Shown here: positions 27,650-38,925 of the stretch, in pieces
Layout: each line of letters begins with the position of its first letter
How positions within the stretch are numbered: position 1 is the stretch's first letter
Source of the DNA: Neptunomonas qingdaonensis
Lineage (GTDB): Bacteria; Pseudomonadota; Gammaproteobacteria; Pseudomonadales; Balneatricaceae
Assembly (NCBI RefSeq): GCF_900113275.1
Contig: NZ_FOOU01000012.1
Span: forward strand, 62,001-126,000
DNA length: 64,000 bases
Direction of reading: 5' to 3'
Notes under the pieces: generated by a model
Seen by the model: only the letters and a program-made list of their open reading frames with translations
Database searches by the model: none
What the model was told of the DNA's origin: nothing
Translations under genes and position numbers: made by a program

Positions 27650-28510
27650 CTATCGCTGTGTGGCCAGTTTTTCGCCTAATTTTACAGGCGATTCTGCCTT
27701 TAATGTCCCCACCCACTCGATGGCATCAGGGCCAAATAATAAAATCACGGTTGAGCCCAGTTTGAAGCGTCCCATCTCTTCGCCTTTCTCCAGCACGATT
27801 GGTGTCGTGGGTCCAGGCAGGTAGGGTGTCCGAAGCGGTTGTCTCAGCGTAGGTGCGACCTGGCCGGCCCATACCGTTTCGATACCCGCAACAATCATCG
27901 CGCCGACCAATATCATCGCCATTGGACCCGCCTCGGTATCAAAAATGGCAACCAGTCGTTCATTGCGTGCAAATAGCTGATCTACGTTTTCAGCGGTTGT
28001 CTGGTTGACTGAAAACAGATCGCCCGGCACATAGATTGTTTCGCGTAACGTGCCTTTTATTGGCATGTGAACCCGATGATAATCTCTTGGCGATAGATAT
28101 ATGGTGGTAAAAAAACCATTTTTAAAGGGGCTGGCGAGTTCTTCGTAACCGCCGAGCAGGGTTGTCAGGCCGTAGCCTCGGCCTTTCGCCTGAAAAATAC
28201 GGCCATGTTCAATCGCTCCTATTTGACTGATAGCACCGTCGGCGGGTGAAACGAGTGCATCAGGTTCCGGGTTTATGTGTCTGATACCCGGCTTCAATTC
28301 ACGCGTGAAAAACGCATTGAAAGAGGGGTAGGCGGTGGGCTCTTCGACTAAGGCCTCTGCCATGTTGACCCGGTATTTTTTAGCAAACCAACTGATAAAA
28401 CGATTTTTTACCCACGGGTGGGTGCAATCGGCAAGCCGGCCTGCCAAGCGCGACAGAAGATGTTGTGGGACGATATGCTGGAAGAGAATAAATAATTTTT
28501 GTTTCACCAA
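27650..28510 (-). CDS. psd: Phosphatidylserine decarboxylase proenzyme
   Basis: 286 residues. The autocleavage site LGST lies at 251-254; the Ser253 becomes the pyruvoyl group, splitting the protein into a large beta and a small alpha chain. Other conserved parts are SPADGAISQIG and SPRDYHRVHMP. It makes phosphatidylethanolamine at the inner membrane. It lies in a minus-strand series downstream of rsgA, as in many gammaproteobacteria, though here with HDOD and rhodanese genes between. Confidence 0.97.
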   Translation of the reverse strand: MVKQKLFILFQHIVPQHLLSRLAGRLADCTHPWVKNRFISWFAKKYRVNMAEALVEEPTAYPSFNAFFTRELKPGIRHINPEPDALVSPADGAISQIGAIEHGRIFQAKGRGYGLTTLLGGYEELASPFKNGFFTTIYLSPRDYHRVHMPIKGTLRETIYVPGDLFSVNQTTAENVDQLFARNERLVAIFDTEAGPMAMILVGAMIVAGIETVWAGQVAPTLRQPLRTPYLPGPTTPIVLEKGEEMGRFKLGSTVILLFGPDAIEWVGTLKAESPVKLGEKLATQR

Positions 28511-28544
28511 AAACTCCTAAAAGGTAACAATAATGTGTCAAAGG

Positions 28545-29357
28545 TCAGATTTCGACCGGTGTGTCAGGCAGGTTGCCCCACTCAAACCATGAGCCGTCGT
28601 AGCATTTAACATCACTAAGGCCCGCATGCAGTGCTGCGATATAGGTGAGCCCTGAGCGACGATGTGTCTGGCAGTGGGTGATAACCGTTTTGTCTGGTTC
28701 GATGCCGGCCTTGATGATCAGTTTCTTTAAACTGTCTGGTGAGGCCAGTAAAGGTGGGTTTAGCTGGACAAATGAATCCGTCCATTCCAGCCAGTGTGCT
28801 CCGGGAATATGGCCACCTTTTTGAGCATTAACGACTCTTGCACCGATAAATTCATCATGAGAGCGCGCATCCCAAATCGAGATATCACCCTGATCAATAT
28901 GAGCCATGAGATAGTCTTTATCAGCAATCAGGTCGGCGGTCGTGGATACATTGATCGCAGAAGGTGCTGCCTGGTTAAACGTTGCTTCAAGTGGATAACC
29001 CGCGGCAGTCCAGGCTGGCAAATGGCCATTAAGAAACGAAGCGTTTCTCAGGCCTGCGCAATGCATACTCCAGATAAAACGCCCTGCCAGCGGGCCGTTT
29101 TGGTCATCATATACAACGACATGACTGTTTTCAGTGATACCGCAGTCAGAAAACAACTGAGAAAGTTGCCGGTCATCCGCTATCTTGTTGGGAACAGGAG
29201 CGGCTCCATTTTGCAAACGGCCGGCATCTGCCCAGATGGCGCCAGGAATATGACCTTGCCGATAGTGATCGGCAGCAGAAAGATCAATGATAATCAGATG
29301 TGGATTGTTTATAACGGAATGTAATTGAGCTGAATCGATAACCAGAGGGAGAAGCAT
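28545..29357 (-). CDS. Two-domain rhodanese sulfurtransferase
   Basis: About 270 residues made of two rhodanese domains. The N-terminal domain is inactive-type (VVVYDDQNGPLAGR lacks the Cys) and the C-terminal domain carries the active loop CQTHRRSG. The loop and overall form fit thiosulfate or 3-mercaptopyruvate sulfurtransferases; the exact sulfur donor is unsure. ATG 29357 is chosen because GAGAGA precedes it; an in-frame ATG at 29372 would add five residues. The gene lies 34 bp upstream of psd. Confidence 0.9.
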   Translation of the reverse strand: MLLPLVIDSAQLHSVINNPHLIIIDLSAADHYRQGHIPGAIWADAGRLQNGAAPVPNKIADDRQLSQLFSDCGITENSHVVVYDDQNGPLAGRFIWSMHCAGLRNASFLNGHLPAWTAAGYPLEATFNQAAPSAINVSTTADLIADKDYLMAHIDQGDISIWDARSHDEFIGARVVNAQKGGHIPGAHWLEWTDSFVQLNPPLLASPDSLKKLIIKAGIEPDKTVITHCQTHRRSGLTYIAALHAGLSDVKCYDGSWFEWGNLPDTPVEI

Positions 29358-29432
29358 GTGTGTCTCTCGCATGAATGCCGGAGATCGATCATAACGATTT
29401 GTCGATCAAGGCTCAATCTGTAAAGATTATTT

Positions 29433-31091
29433 TCATACCTGTTTCAGTGCCAAGGTTGCCGCAGAACAGAGGTAGCGAAAGCGCTGTTGATGGAATGCGG
29501 TGAGCGGCAAGGCATTTTCCCCGGCATCGGCATAGATGATGGCAACAGCTCCGTGATCACGGAAAATCGACATCAGCAGCGAGTCATTCTCTGGCAGTAA
29601 ATCACTATAAGCGTCGGGTATGAGTTTGCTATATTTTTTTCTGTTTTCAGCTGTGATCCAGATGCATGCGGGTTTATCACAGAGCTTTTTAAAAAGGCTC
29701 GGAATCTGTAAATCTATTTCGTAACTGGCAAAAGGGTGCTCTTTTTCAATACCAACGACCTGTGCGGTTTTCATTTTATGGCTTTTTGTATTCACAAGAT
29801 TAAGGGTAATTCGCTGCAAACCTATGCCTTTGCTAAGCCCTTGCATCAACCCCTGCAGAATGTGAGCTGGTTTTGTATAGAGGTGATAGCCTTTAAGAAA
29901 GCGTTCAACAATCTGCTTATAGATGGCTTCATCTAATAAGGTTTCAGCTGTGTGAACCAGTGTTTCAGCTTGAGTTGCTGCTTTTTGGGGCTGAGTTTTA
30001 AGTGCAGGTTTTTTAGGCTTGGGTTTTTCAGGTAAGGGGTATTTAGTGCTAAGTAACTCCAGCTCGCGGTTGCCGAGTTTATAATTGTTGGGATATGACG
30101 ATGGGATCAGCAGCATTTCAGCCGCGGGCGCCAGTGTGCCGGGAGCATGATATTCTCTGGATGAATCTGCGCATAGCTTATGTAATAGCGCCAATGTTTG
30201 ATTGGTATCCAGTCCCAAATAGTCACTGATGATGTCGGTTGTTTTGATGTTGCGCGATGTGCGCCAGCCACGACTGACGATCAGCGATAACCAGTTTGCA
30301 AGCTTGATAGGAAAGTGGCGCTCTTGTGTCAGGTGATTAAGGTCGCGCAGTTCTTCTTCGCTTAAACGTGGATCGCTTAATGCTCGCTGATGCAGCTTAG
30401 CGAGCAGTCCTTTTGACGGGGATGTATCGGGATCCTGAGCTTGGATAGTAAGTTCAGAAAAGCCCCATGCTTCAGAAAGCCCCATGGAGATTTGCTGCAT
30501 GGTGCACCCCAGCACATCATGCTCGGCAAGCGTCGGATCAATATCTTCTTCCCATATTTTTATGCGAACCTGATGCATATGTAACGGAGCATTCAGCCAT
30601 AATGCCCATAAACCGATGCTATAAAAGAGAGACGCGAGGTAAACCTCTTCGCTAAAGGGCAGGCGTTTCATCTGTTGCCAGGTACGAGCCTGAACAGCGG
30701 CGTGATGGCTGTTCGCTACCATGCGAAGATATTGCTTTTGTTGCACGCTGGAGGGGTTAAGCTTGATGGGCTGTAATGTTTTACAGAGCTGTATCAGAGG
30801 GTCGATACCTAATGATGAAACGGCATGCTCAATACTGCTAACGTGAGAGCCTTTTTGTGCAAGTTTGTTCTCGGCGGCTCTGACAACATGCAGACATAGA
30901 ACCGGATCAGTGCGAACCAGCGCTGTCAGATGGCTGATCATTGTAGAATCTTTACTCAGCAGTATTTTCAGGCGTTTAAGGCTGCTGGTACGCACAGGGA
31001 AGGGTTTGTCCTTTAAAAAGTCGATCCAGGCCTCTGCGCCATATAGAATCTTTTCTTCTTCGGTTTCCTGAATGTGTGCCTGCTCGTCCAT
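29433..31091 (-). CDS. HDOD-domain signalling protein
   Basis: 552 residues. The N-terminal ~280 residues form an HDOD domain (pattern LVRTDPVLCLHVVRAAEN ... SSIEHAVSSLGIDPLIQLC), a degenerate HD fold that does not keep a full catalytic set. A Lys/Pro-rich linker near 360-385 leads to a C-terminal region (~400-550) that looks GAF-like (GLSKGIGLQRITLNLVNT ... HGAVAIIYADAGE). Such proteins act in signalling; the partner is unknown. It lies between rsgA and the rhodanese gene in the same direction. Confidence 0.85.
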   Translation of the reverse strand: MDEQAHIQETEEEKILYGAEAWIDFLKDKPFPVRTSSLKRLKILLSKDSTMISHLTALVRTDPVLCLHVVRAAENKLAQKGSHVSSIEHAVSSLGIDPLIQLCKTLQPIKLNPSSVQQKQYLRMVANSHHAAVQARTWQQMKRLPFSEEVYLASLFYSIGLWALWLNAPLHMHQVRIKIWEEDIDPTLAEHDVLGCTMQQISMGLSEAWGFSELTIQAQDPDTSPSKGLLAKLHQRALSDPRLSEEELRDLNHLTQERHFPIKLANWLSLIVSRGWRTSRNIKTTDIISDYLGLDTNQTLALLHKLCADSSREYHAPGTLAPAAEMLLIPSSYPNNYKLGNRELELLSTKYPLPEKPKPKKPALKTQPQKAATQAETLVHTAETLLDEAIYKQIVERFLKGYHLYTKPAHILQGLMQGLSKGIGLQRITLNLVNTKSHKMKTAQVVGIEKEHPFASYEIDLQIPSLFKKLCDKPACIWITAENRKKYSKLIPDAYSDLLPENDSLLMSIFRDHGAVAIIYADAGENALPLTAFHQQRFRYLCSAATLALKQV

Positions 31092-31169
31092 TAATACTCT
31101 CTTAAATAATACGCTGTTGTAACTGTCGTTATGTAATGGCCGCTACGCAACTACTATAGTCACTATCGC

Positions 31170-32195
31170 TTAACCCTGCTCAAGCAGAGAGTTTAAAATA
31201 CGTTGGTAGCTTTCCATTCGGCTTGCGCTGACATTGCCGTTCTCGATAGCACCCAGTATAGCGCATCCAGGCTCCTGGTCATGTTTGCAGTCCCTGAATT
31301 TGCAATGGCCAATAAAAGGGCGGAACTCGACAAATCCATCCAGGAGTTTTTCGGGTTTAATGTGCCATAGCGCAAATTCGCGGATGCCCGGTGAGTCGAT
31401 CAAGTCTCCGCCTTTCGGGAAATGGAATAAACGTGCCGTTGTCGTGGTATGTTTTCCCTTACGTGATTGCTCAGAAAGCTCTCCTACCTTTATGTCGACA
31501 CCCGGCAGCAATACATTAATTAAAGATGACTTGCCGACCCCGGATTGACCCACAAATACACTGATTTTTCCGTTTAACTCTTCCAAGAGTGGGTTTAACC
31601 CCTCTTCAAGAGTCGTGGAAGCCATCAGGACCCGATAGCCAATTTTGCGGTATCGCTCTAGCAGGTCTTCAATTTCTTGTTGGTTATCAGCGGTGATCAA
31701 ATCAGATTTGTTTAACAACAGCACGGGTTCTATACCGCTCAGTTCCGCGGCGACCAGATAGCGGTCAATCAAATTGGCGAAGGGAGTTGGCTCAACGGCA
31801 AAAGTGATGATCAGGCGATCAATATTGGCCGCCACGGGTTTGAGTTCGCCCTGATTAGTCGGGCGAATCAATTCGCTGCTACGGGGGAGGGCGGCGACAA
31901 CAACACCGTGCTCTAACCCTGCCCGCCAGACAACCCGGTCGCCGGTAACCAGTTGGCCTAAATGAGTGCGTAGGTGGCAGCGAAATATCTGGCCGGCTTT
32001 CTCGCCATCCAGCGCTTCAACGTCAACCTGCTTGCCAAAGTGGGAGATGATAAGCCCTTCTTCTTCCGGACCCAGATCGCCACCTTCTAACTGTTGTTCT
32101 ACCTTGTTGTCTTTGCGTGCTGCACGGTCTGCACGCTCTTGTTGTACTTTTTCTATGCGCCATGCCTGACGGCGATTAACTTTACGTTTTGACAT
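31170..32195 (-). CDS. rsgA: Ribosome small-subunit GTPase RsgA
   Basis: 341 residues. An OB-fold precedes a circularly permuted GTPase: G4 (LLNKSDL), then G1 [17 protein letters not shown], then G3 [10 protein letters not shown], followed by a zinc site with Cys/His from [18 protein letters not shown]. It checks and releases factors during late 30S assembly. Divergent from orn; the orn-rsgA-psd neighbourhood is conserved. Confidence 0.97.
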   Translation of the reverse strand: MSKRKVNRRQAWRIEKVQQERADRAARKDNKVEQQLEGGDLGPEEEGLIISHFGKQVDVEALDGEKAGQIFRCHLRTHLGQLVTGDRVVWRAGLEHGVVVAALPRSSELIRPTNQGELKPVAANIDRLIITFAVEPTPFANLIDRYLVAAELSGIEPVLLLNKSDLITADNQQEIEDLLERYRKIGYRVLMASTTLEEGLNPLLEELNGKISVFVGQSGVGKSSLINVLLPGVDIKVGELSEQSRKGKHTTTTARLFHFPKGGDLIDSPGIREFALWHIKPEKLLDGFVEFRPFIGHCKFRDCKHDQEPGCAILGAIENGNVSASRMESYQRILNSLLEQG

Positions 32196-32302
32196 TAAAA
32201 ATAACTACCTGGTCATCTCACCGACGAGTCGTGCTTCGTGGTAAGGTATTCTGAATTGTGAAACATTATAGAGTGCTATCTATTTAATTAAGAGGAATAT
32301 AT

Positions 32303-32845
32303 ATGTCGCGTAAAGATAATCTCATCTGGATCGATCTGGAAATGACCGGTCTTGATCCTGATAATGATTATATTATCGAGATAGCAACGATCGTGACGGA
32401 TGCTAACCTGAACATTTTGGCGGAAGGTCCTTCACTGGTTATTCATCAACCGGATGCAGTGATGAATAATATGAATGAATGGTGTGTCCGCCAGCATGGG
32501 CAGTCGGGTCTGACACAGCGGGTACGCGAAAGTACGGTGACTGAACGCGAAGCTGAGCAGCAGACGATTGAGTTCCTGGCTGAGTATGTTGATAAAGGTG
32601 CTTCGCCAATATGTGGTAACAGTATTGGTCAGGATCGGCGCTTTCTGAACCGCTATATGACTGAACTGGAAAGCTACTTTCATTATCGCAATCTGGATGT
32701 CAGTACGATAAAAGAGTTGGCAAGACGCTGGAAGCCGGAGCTATTAAACAACTTCACGAAGAAAGGTTCACATCTGGCCATGGATGATATCCGCGATTCC
32801 ATTGCGGAGTTGCAGCACTATCGCGCTACCTTTTTTAAAGAATAA
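32303..32845 (+). CDS. orn: Oligoribonuclease
   Basis: 180 residues of the DEDDh exonuclease family. Motif I has D11 and E13 ([10 protein letters not shown]); the later motifs [15 protein letters not shown] and [14 protein letters not shown] complete the site. Orn degrades di- and short ribonucleotides, including pGpG from c-di-GMP turnover, which links it to the GGDEF protein in this window. AGAGGA precedes the ATG by ~8 bp. Confidence 0.98.
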   Translation: MSRKDNLIWIDLEMTGLDPDNDYIIEIATIVTDANLNILAEGPSLVIHQPDAVMNNMNEWCVRQHGQSGLTQRVRESTVTEREAEQQTIEFLAEYVDKGASPICGNSIGQDRRFLNRYMTELESYFHYRNLDVSTIKELARRWKPELLNNFTKKGSHLAMDDIRDSIAELQHYRATFFKE

Positions 32846-33031
32846 TCGGATCACTCAAATGCTCGTTTCATCATGTATCACTTGGGTATAAACTACGCAT
32901 TTGGCAATACAGCAGCAGCGTTTACTGCTACCCAGCAATAAACCTTTTCATTATTAATTAGCCAGAGATTGGCTCGCGAGAGTTGAGAGGGAGCAGTACC
33001 GACAGGTAGCTGTGCTTTTTCTTGTTTAATT

Positions 33032-33619
33032 ATGGATACATGTAATACCTCTTCTGCTACCTATCCCACCCGCAAATTACCAGGTGACCTGGCAATGTGG
33101 ATTTTCATTATTGCCGAACTGTCGGTGTTCGCTTTGTTGTTTTTGTTATTCAGTTATTTACGTAGCAGCGACTCCGTGACTTTTCTCGCCGGCCAGCAAA
33201 CATTGCACCCGCAGGCGGGTTTGATAAATACGGTCGCGCTGCTCACCTCAAGTGCATGTGTGGCGCAGGCGGTCAATGCGGTGCGCCAGAACAAATCTGC
33301 TGCATTCGGCTGGTTGCTGCTGAGTATTCCTGTGGGCTGTATTTATATCGTCGTAAAACTATGGGAATACCAACAATTAGTACGCCAGGGTTTTGATCTT
33401 GATACTAATCACTTTTATACAGGCTACTTTCTGTTAACCGGATTTCACTTACTTCATGTTGTTTTAGGGATAGTGATTTTAGGGTTTATGTCAGTCAGAT
33501 TATGGCGTGGTTGTTATCTTCCCTCGCAGATCAGCGGTTTGGAAAGTGGGGCCTGCTACTGGCATATGGTTGATCTTGTCTGGGTTATTCTTTTTCCGCT
33601 TATTTATGTGATTCATTGA
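33032..33619 (+). CDS. norE: NorE, cytochrome c oxidase subunit III-like protein
   Basis: 195 residues with five membrane helices of the subunit III fold (GDLAMWIFIIAELSVFALLF..., GYFLLTGFHLLHVVLGIVIL, CYWHMVDLVWVILFPLIY). Next to norF and norCB this is NorE, an accessory protein that improves NO reductase activity but is not part of the core enzyme. Its end overlaps norF by one base. The ribosome site is weak. Confidence 0.88.
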   Translation: MDTCNTSSATYPTRKLPGDLAMWIFIIAELSVFALLFLLFSYLRSSDSVTFLAGQQTLHPQAGLINTVALLTSSACVAQAVNAVRQNKSAAFGWLLLSIPVGCIYIVVKLWEYQQLVRQGFDLDTNHFYTGYFLLTGFHLLHVVLGIVILGFMSVRLWRGCYLPSQISGLESGACYWHMVDLVWVILFPLIYVIH

Positions 33620-33858
33620 TGAAACATCCTGTTACGATTTGGTTTGTATTAATTATCCTGACCTTAACCATGTTTATGTTGGGCGAGGAGCGGCCTGGTT
33701 CTGATATTGTCATCTTAGTGCTGTCGATATCCGCGTTAAAGGGTTTGTTGATCGTCGCTGGATTCATGGAATTAGCCGGTGTGAAACACCTGATTCAACG
33801 TGGCTTGATGCTTTATTCACCCGTGCTGGTCCTTTTAATAGCGCTTTTGTTGTTATAA
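33619..33858 (+). CDS. norF: NorF, small membrane protein (subunit IV-like)
   Basis: 79 residues with three hydrophobic helices of the subunit IV type (TIWFVLIILTLTMFML..., DIVILVLSISALKGLLIVAGFMELAG). ATG 33619 overlaps the norE stop (TGATG), so the pair is translationally coupled. NorF-type proteins accompany NorE in denitrifiers and support NO reductase function by an unclear mechanism. Confidence 0.82.
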   Translation: MKHPVTIWFVLIILTLTMFMLGEERPGSDIVILVLSISALKGLLIVAGFMELAGVKHLIQRGLMLYSPVLVLLIALLLL

Positions 33859-34156
33859 CAAGATAGCCGGTAAAGCACCTGAAACAGGCACTGCATTGTT
33901 AACGATTGCCGTCCTGAAGGTCCGGTTGCTTTATCGCTCGGGTAACACCAGACAAAGCCGATGACGCTTCCAGTTGCTCCCGGATAAACATCAGATCCGA
34001 TAGATATCCAAGAGAGTTGATCGAAGTCCATCCGCGCAGGCTTCTATCGCATCTAACTACCCGCAGTGATAACTCCTTTTAGGATAAACGGCAAATAGAA
34101 GAATATGCAGTGTCTTAATTAATAAAATGTATTTTTAATATATTTTTTAGTTTTAC
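33859..34156. other. norF-norC intergenic region
   Basis: About 300 bp without a convincing gene. Short frames here look like chance. The distal part becomes very A/T-rich just before the FNR-type site at 34157. No terminator is evident after norF. Confidence 0.5.
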
Positions 34157-34205
34157 TTGATATTGGTCAATTGTTTCCTGCCCACAACTTTTCATAATAG
34201 CCGCA
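34157..34205 (+). promoter_or_regulatory. FNR/DNR-type site and promoter of norCB
   Basis: TTGATATTGGTCAA (34157-34170) matches the FNR/DNR/NNR consensus TTGAT-N4-ATCAA with one difference. A -10 box CATAAT lies at 34193-34198. If transcription starts near 34205 the site is centred at -41.5, the classic class II activator position. It is about 90 bp upstream of the norC ATG. This predicts induction by low oxygen and/or NO. Confidence 0.85.
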
Positions 34206-34256
34206 CCTTAATTTTAATTGTGCAATCTGGCCCTTGGTTGGGTTACGGAGCTTTTT

Positions 34257-36157
<1,901 letters not shown>

Positions 36158-36167
36158 AGCTCATCTG

Positions 36168-36194
36168 GCGCTTTGGTTTGTAAAGCCAAAGCGC
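36168..36194 (+). terminator. Hairpin between norB and norQ
   Basis: GCGCTTTGG (36168-36176) pairs with CCAAAGCGC (36186-36194) around a 9-nt loop, followed by TTCTCTTTT. It could partly terminate transcription or protect the norCB message, giving less norQD than norCB. Confidence 0.65.
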
Positions 36195-36225
36195 TTCTCT
36201 TTTCTTAACACTTACGGAGCTGCTT

Positions 36226-37044
36226 ATGTCTACTGCTAACACAGTTGAGTTGAATCTTGCTGTCGGCAATGAAGCCGTGCCTTTTTATCTGCCTCAACAC
36301 AACGAAGTAGAGCTGTTTACACATGCCTATGAGAACCAGTTACCGGTATTGATTAAAGGGCCGACAGGCTGTGGTAAAACCCGCTTCATCAGTCATATGG
36401 CTCAACGTTTAGGGCTGCCATTGCACACGGTTTCTTGTCATGACGACCTGACCGCTTCTGATTTGGTAGGCCGTTACCTGATCGGTGATGGGATGACTCA
36501 ATGGCATGATGGCCCATTAACCCGGGCTGTTCGTGAAGGCGGAATCTGTTATCTGGATGAAGTAGTCGAAGCACGTAAAGATACTACGGTAGTCATCCAT
36601 CCTTTGACCGATGATCGTCGTATTTTGCCGATAGACCGAACCAATGAATTGCTGCATGCACCGAAGAATTTCATGTTGGTGGTTTCTTATAACCCTGGCT
36701 ATCAGAATTTAATGAAAGGGCTTAAGCCCAGTACCCGCCAGCGTTTTATTTCAATGAGCTTCACTTATTTGAAGCCCGAAGAAGAGAAGCGCGTGATAGA
36801 AACGGAAACGGGGCTGGATTCTGCTAATGCACAACGACTTATCCATTTAGCGATTGGTTTGCGCGGCTTAAAAGACATGGATCTGGAGGAGGGTGCAAGC
36901 ACGCGTTTGCTGGTCTATACAGCGACCTTAATGAAAGCTGGATTTGATCCTGTTGAAGCCTGTCGGGCAGGCTTGGTGGAGTCGTTGACCGATGATGAAG
37001 ATACCATTTCGGCGTTGATGGAAGTCGTCAAAGCTAACTTTTAA
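36226..37044 (+). CDS. norQ: NorQ, MoxR-type AAA+ ATPase
   Basis: 272 residues of the CbbQ/NorQ group. Walker A is GPTGCGKT at 45-52 and Walker B is the CYLDEVVEARKD segment. With NorD it inserts or activates the non-haem iron in NorB. GGAG precedes the ATG, and norD starts 21 bp after its stop. Confidence 0.95.
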   Translation: MSTANTVELNLAVGNEAVPFYLPQHNEVELFTHAYENQLPVLIKGPTGCGKTRFISHMAQRLGLPLHTVSCHDDLTASDLVGRYLIGDGMTQWHDGPLTRAVREGGICYLDEVVEARKDTTVVIHPLTDDRRILPIDRTNELLHAPKNFMLVVSYNPGYQNLMKGLKPSTRQRFISMSFTYLKPEEEKRVIETETGLDSANAQRLIHLAIGLRGLKDMDLEEGASTRLLVYTATLMKAGFDPVEACRAGLVESLTDDEDTISALMEVVKANF

Positions 37045-37065
37045 ATTGCTATTTGAGGTCGCCCG

Positions 37066-38907
37066 ATGGAAGAGCAGGTAGGTAAATATTGGGATCGGTT
37101 GATTAGCCGCATGGCTGATCCTGCCTGGGAGCATGAAGCCGTTACGCTGGAAAGCGTGCGTAAGCCCCTGTCTGTATTTTTCCGTACCCTGGGTGGTGAC
37201 GGTGGCTTAAGTATCCGTGCTTCCATTCAGACTGAGTCTTCGTTGCGACGTAACTGGCTGCAGCGCATGGCGGGCAGCGGTAAGCGTATTTCGTTAGCGT
37301 GGCGAAGTGCCGAGACGTTGCACCTGCCTGATCGTATTAATCTTTTTCCCGATGCGGAGCTTAATCGTGAGCTGTACTACTGGTTGGCCGCGATGGCGAC
37401 AGCGCCTGCTTTCGATGAGCTGAGCTGGATTGAGCGTAGTCAGCAGCAAGTGCTTTTTATTTTACAGCGTTATCCTGGACTGGTAGATCGTTATCACCGT
37501 TTGGTGACGGCTGCGATTGGCTTTCGCCCTGATCCGAAGCGGCTGAATTCACAGGAAGCTGCTCAGGAGTGTGATATTCAGCAGGCACTATATTCGCCGG
37601 GATCTATCGGGCAGCTCAGTGAGTGTCAGCGTGATCCGTTGCCGGTGCTGTTGTGGCTACACCCGACCCCCCCTCAAAGCGCTGTTGCCAATGAAGTGTG
37701 CCAGTCTGCCAGCCAGCAAGAACCCTCGTCTCAGGGTGAAACTAAGCAGTCAGAGCAACAGAAAAAGCGTAAAGCAAAACGTAAGAAGGCGGAGAGTAAC
37801 CAAGGCGGCTTGTTAACCTTACGTCACGAAACCAGCCTGTTCAGTGTGGCGGAGATGGCCAATCTTGATCGTGCTGAAGATGAGGATGATGATCTGCAGG
37901 ACGCCGAGAATAATGCCAATGAGATGGATGAACTCACCATTACGCGGGATAACAATACCACGGCTAAACGTGTCAGGTTTGATCTGGATTTGCCCTCTGC
38001 CCAAGAGGAGGAAGTGATCCTGGCAACGGGGCACTTGCTACCTGAGTGGGATTTCAGAAATCAGGTGTTAGTAAAAGACCATTGTAGCCTGCTGACGATT
38101 AAAGCCGCGGTCACTGATTCCGGCGAACTGCCCGACAGACTTAAACCCGCAGCGCGGCGGTTGCGCCGCCAGTTTTTAGCATTAAGGCCTCAATCTACCT
38201 GGGTTAAACATCAGGAAGAGGGCAGTGAACTGGATCTTGAGGCTTATCTTCAGTTTCGTGGACAGCGCGCAGCAGGCCAGCAAGTGGAAGAGCCGCGTTT
38301 GTATTCTGCTTTAGAGAAAAAAGAGCGGGATCTGGCGTGTTTGCTATTGGCTGATCTGTCCTTATCTACCGATGCCTGGGTGGGTGATCAGGCGCGGGTG
38401 ATTGATATTATCCGCGATAGCTTGTACCTGTTTAGTGAAGCGTTACAGCAAACCGGTGACCAGTTCTCTATTTGTGGTTTCTCCTCGCGTTACCGTAATC
38501 ACGTACGTTTTCATCTTCTGAAAAGTTTTAATCAACCTTACAGTCGCCAGGTCAGGCAGCAGATTGAAGCGATAAAACCGGGTTATTACACACGCATGGG
38601 TGCAGCGATCCGGCGCTCTACGGAGCTGCTTAATCTGCAGCCGCAAAAGCAGAAATTGTTGTTGATTCTGACCGATGGTAAGCCGAATGATCTGGATTAT
38701 TACGAAGGACGCTACGGTATTGAAGATACTCGCATGGCCATTATTGAAGCGCGTAAAGCCGGCTTAATCCCTTTCTGCATTACTATCGATGAAGAAGCTG
38801 AAGACTATCTGCCTTACTTATTTGGTCGGGGACATTACACCCTGATTCGACGGGCGGCTGAACTGCCGGCTAAATTGCCGCAGTTATATGCACGTTTAAC
38901 CTCTTGA
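37066..38907 (+). CDS. norD: NorD, von Willebrand factor A-domain protein
   Basis: 613 residues. The middle is charged and Lys/Glu-rich (around 225-285). The C-terminal VWA domain has an intact metal-ion site DLSLST in LLADLSLSTDAW, then TDGKPNDLDYYEGRYG. It is the partner of NorQ in NO reductase maturation. It is the last gene of the cluster and convergent with queG, with only 18 bp between the stops. Confidence 0.95.
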   Translation: MEEQVGKYWDRLISRMADPAWEHEAVTLESVRKPLSVFFRTLGGDGGLSIRASIQTESSLRRNWLQRMAGSGKRISLAWRSAETLHLPDRINLFPDAELNRELYYWLAAMATAPAFDELSWIERSQQQVLFILQRYPGLVDRYHRLVTAAIGFRPDPKRLNSQEAAQECDIQQALYSPGSIGQLSECQRDPLPVLLWLHPTPPQSAVANEVCQSASQQEPSSQGETKQSEQQKKRKAKRKKAESNQGGLLTLRHETSLFSVAEMANLDRAEDEDDDLQDAENNANEMDELTITRDNNTTAKRVRFDLDLPSAQEEEVILATGHLLPEWDFRNQVLVKDHCSLLTIKAAVTDSGELPDRLKPAARRLRRQFLALRPQSTWVKHQEEGSELDLEAYLQFRGQRAAGQQVEEPRLYSALEKKERDLACLLLADLSLSTDAWVGDQARVIDIIRDSLYLFSEALQQTGDQFSICGFSSRYRNHVRFHLLKSFNQPYSRQVRQQIEAIKPGYYTRMGAAIRRSTELLNLQPQKQKLLLILTDGKPNDLDYYEGRYGIEDTRMAIIEARKAGLIPFCITIDEEAEDYLPYLFGRGHYTLIRRAAELPAKLPQLYARLTS

Positions 38908-38925
38908 AAAAGAAAAATAATAACG

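Noticed and set aside
32846-33031. FNR-like half match TTGGGTATAAACTA upstream of norE
   Set aside because: It departs from TTGAT-N4-ATCAA at several fixed positions and has no aligned -10 box.
33859-34156. Short open frames between norF and norC
   Set aside because: No ribosome sites, no recognisable protein features, and the frames overlap on the opposite strand; treated as chance.
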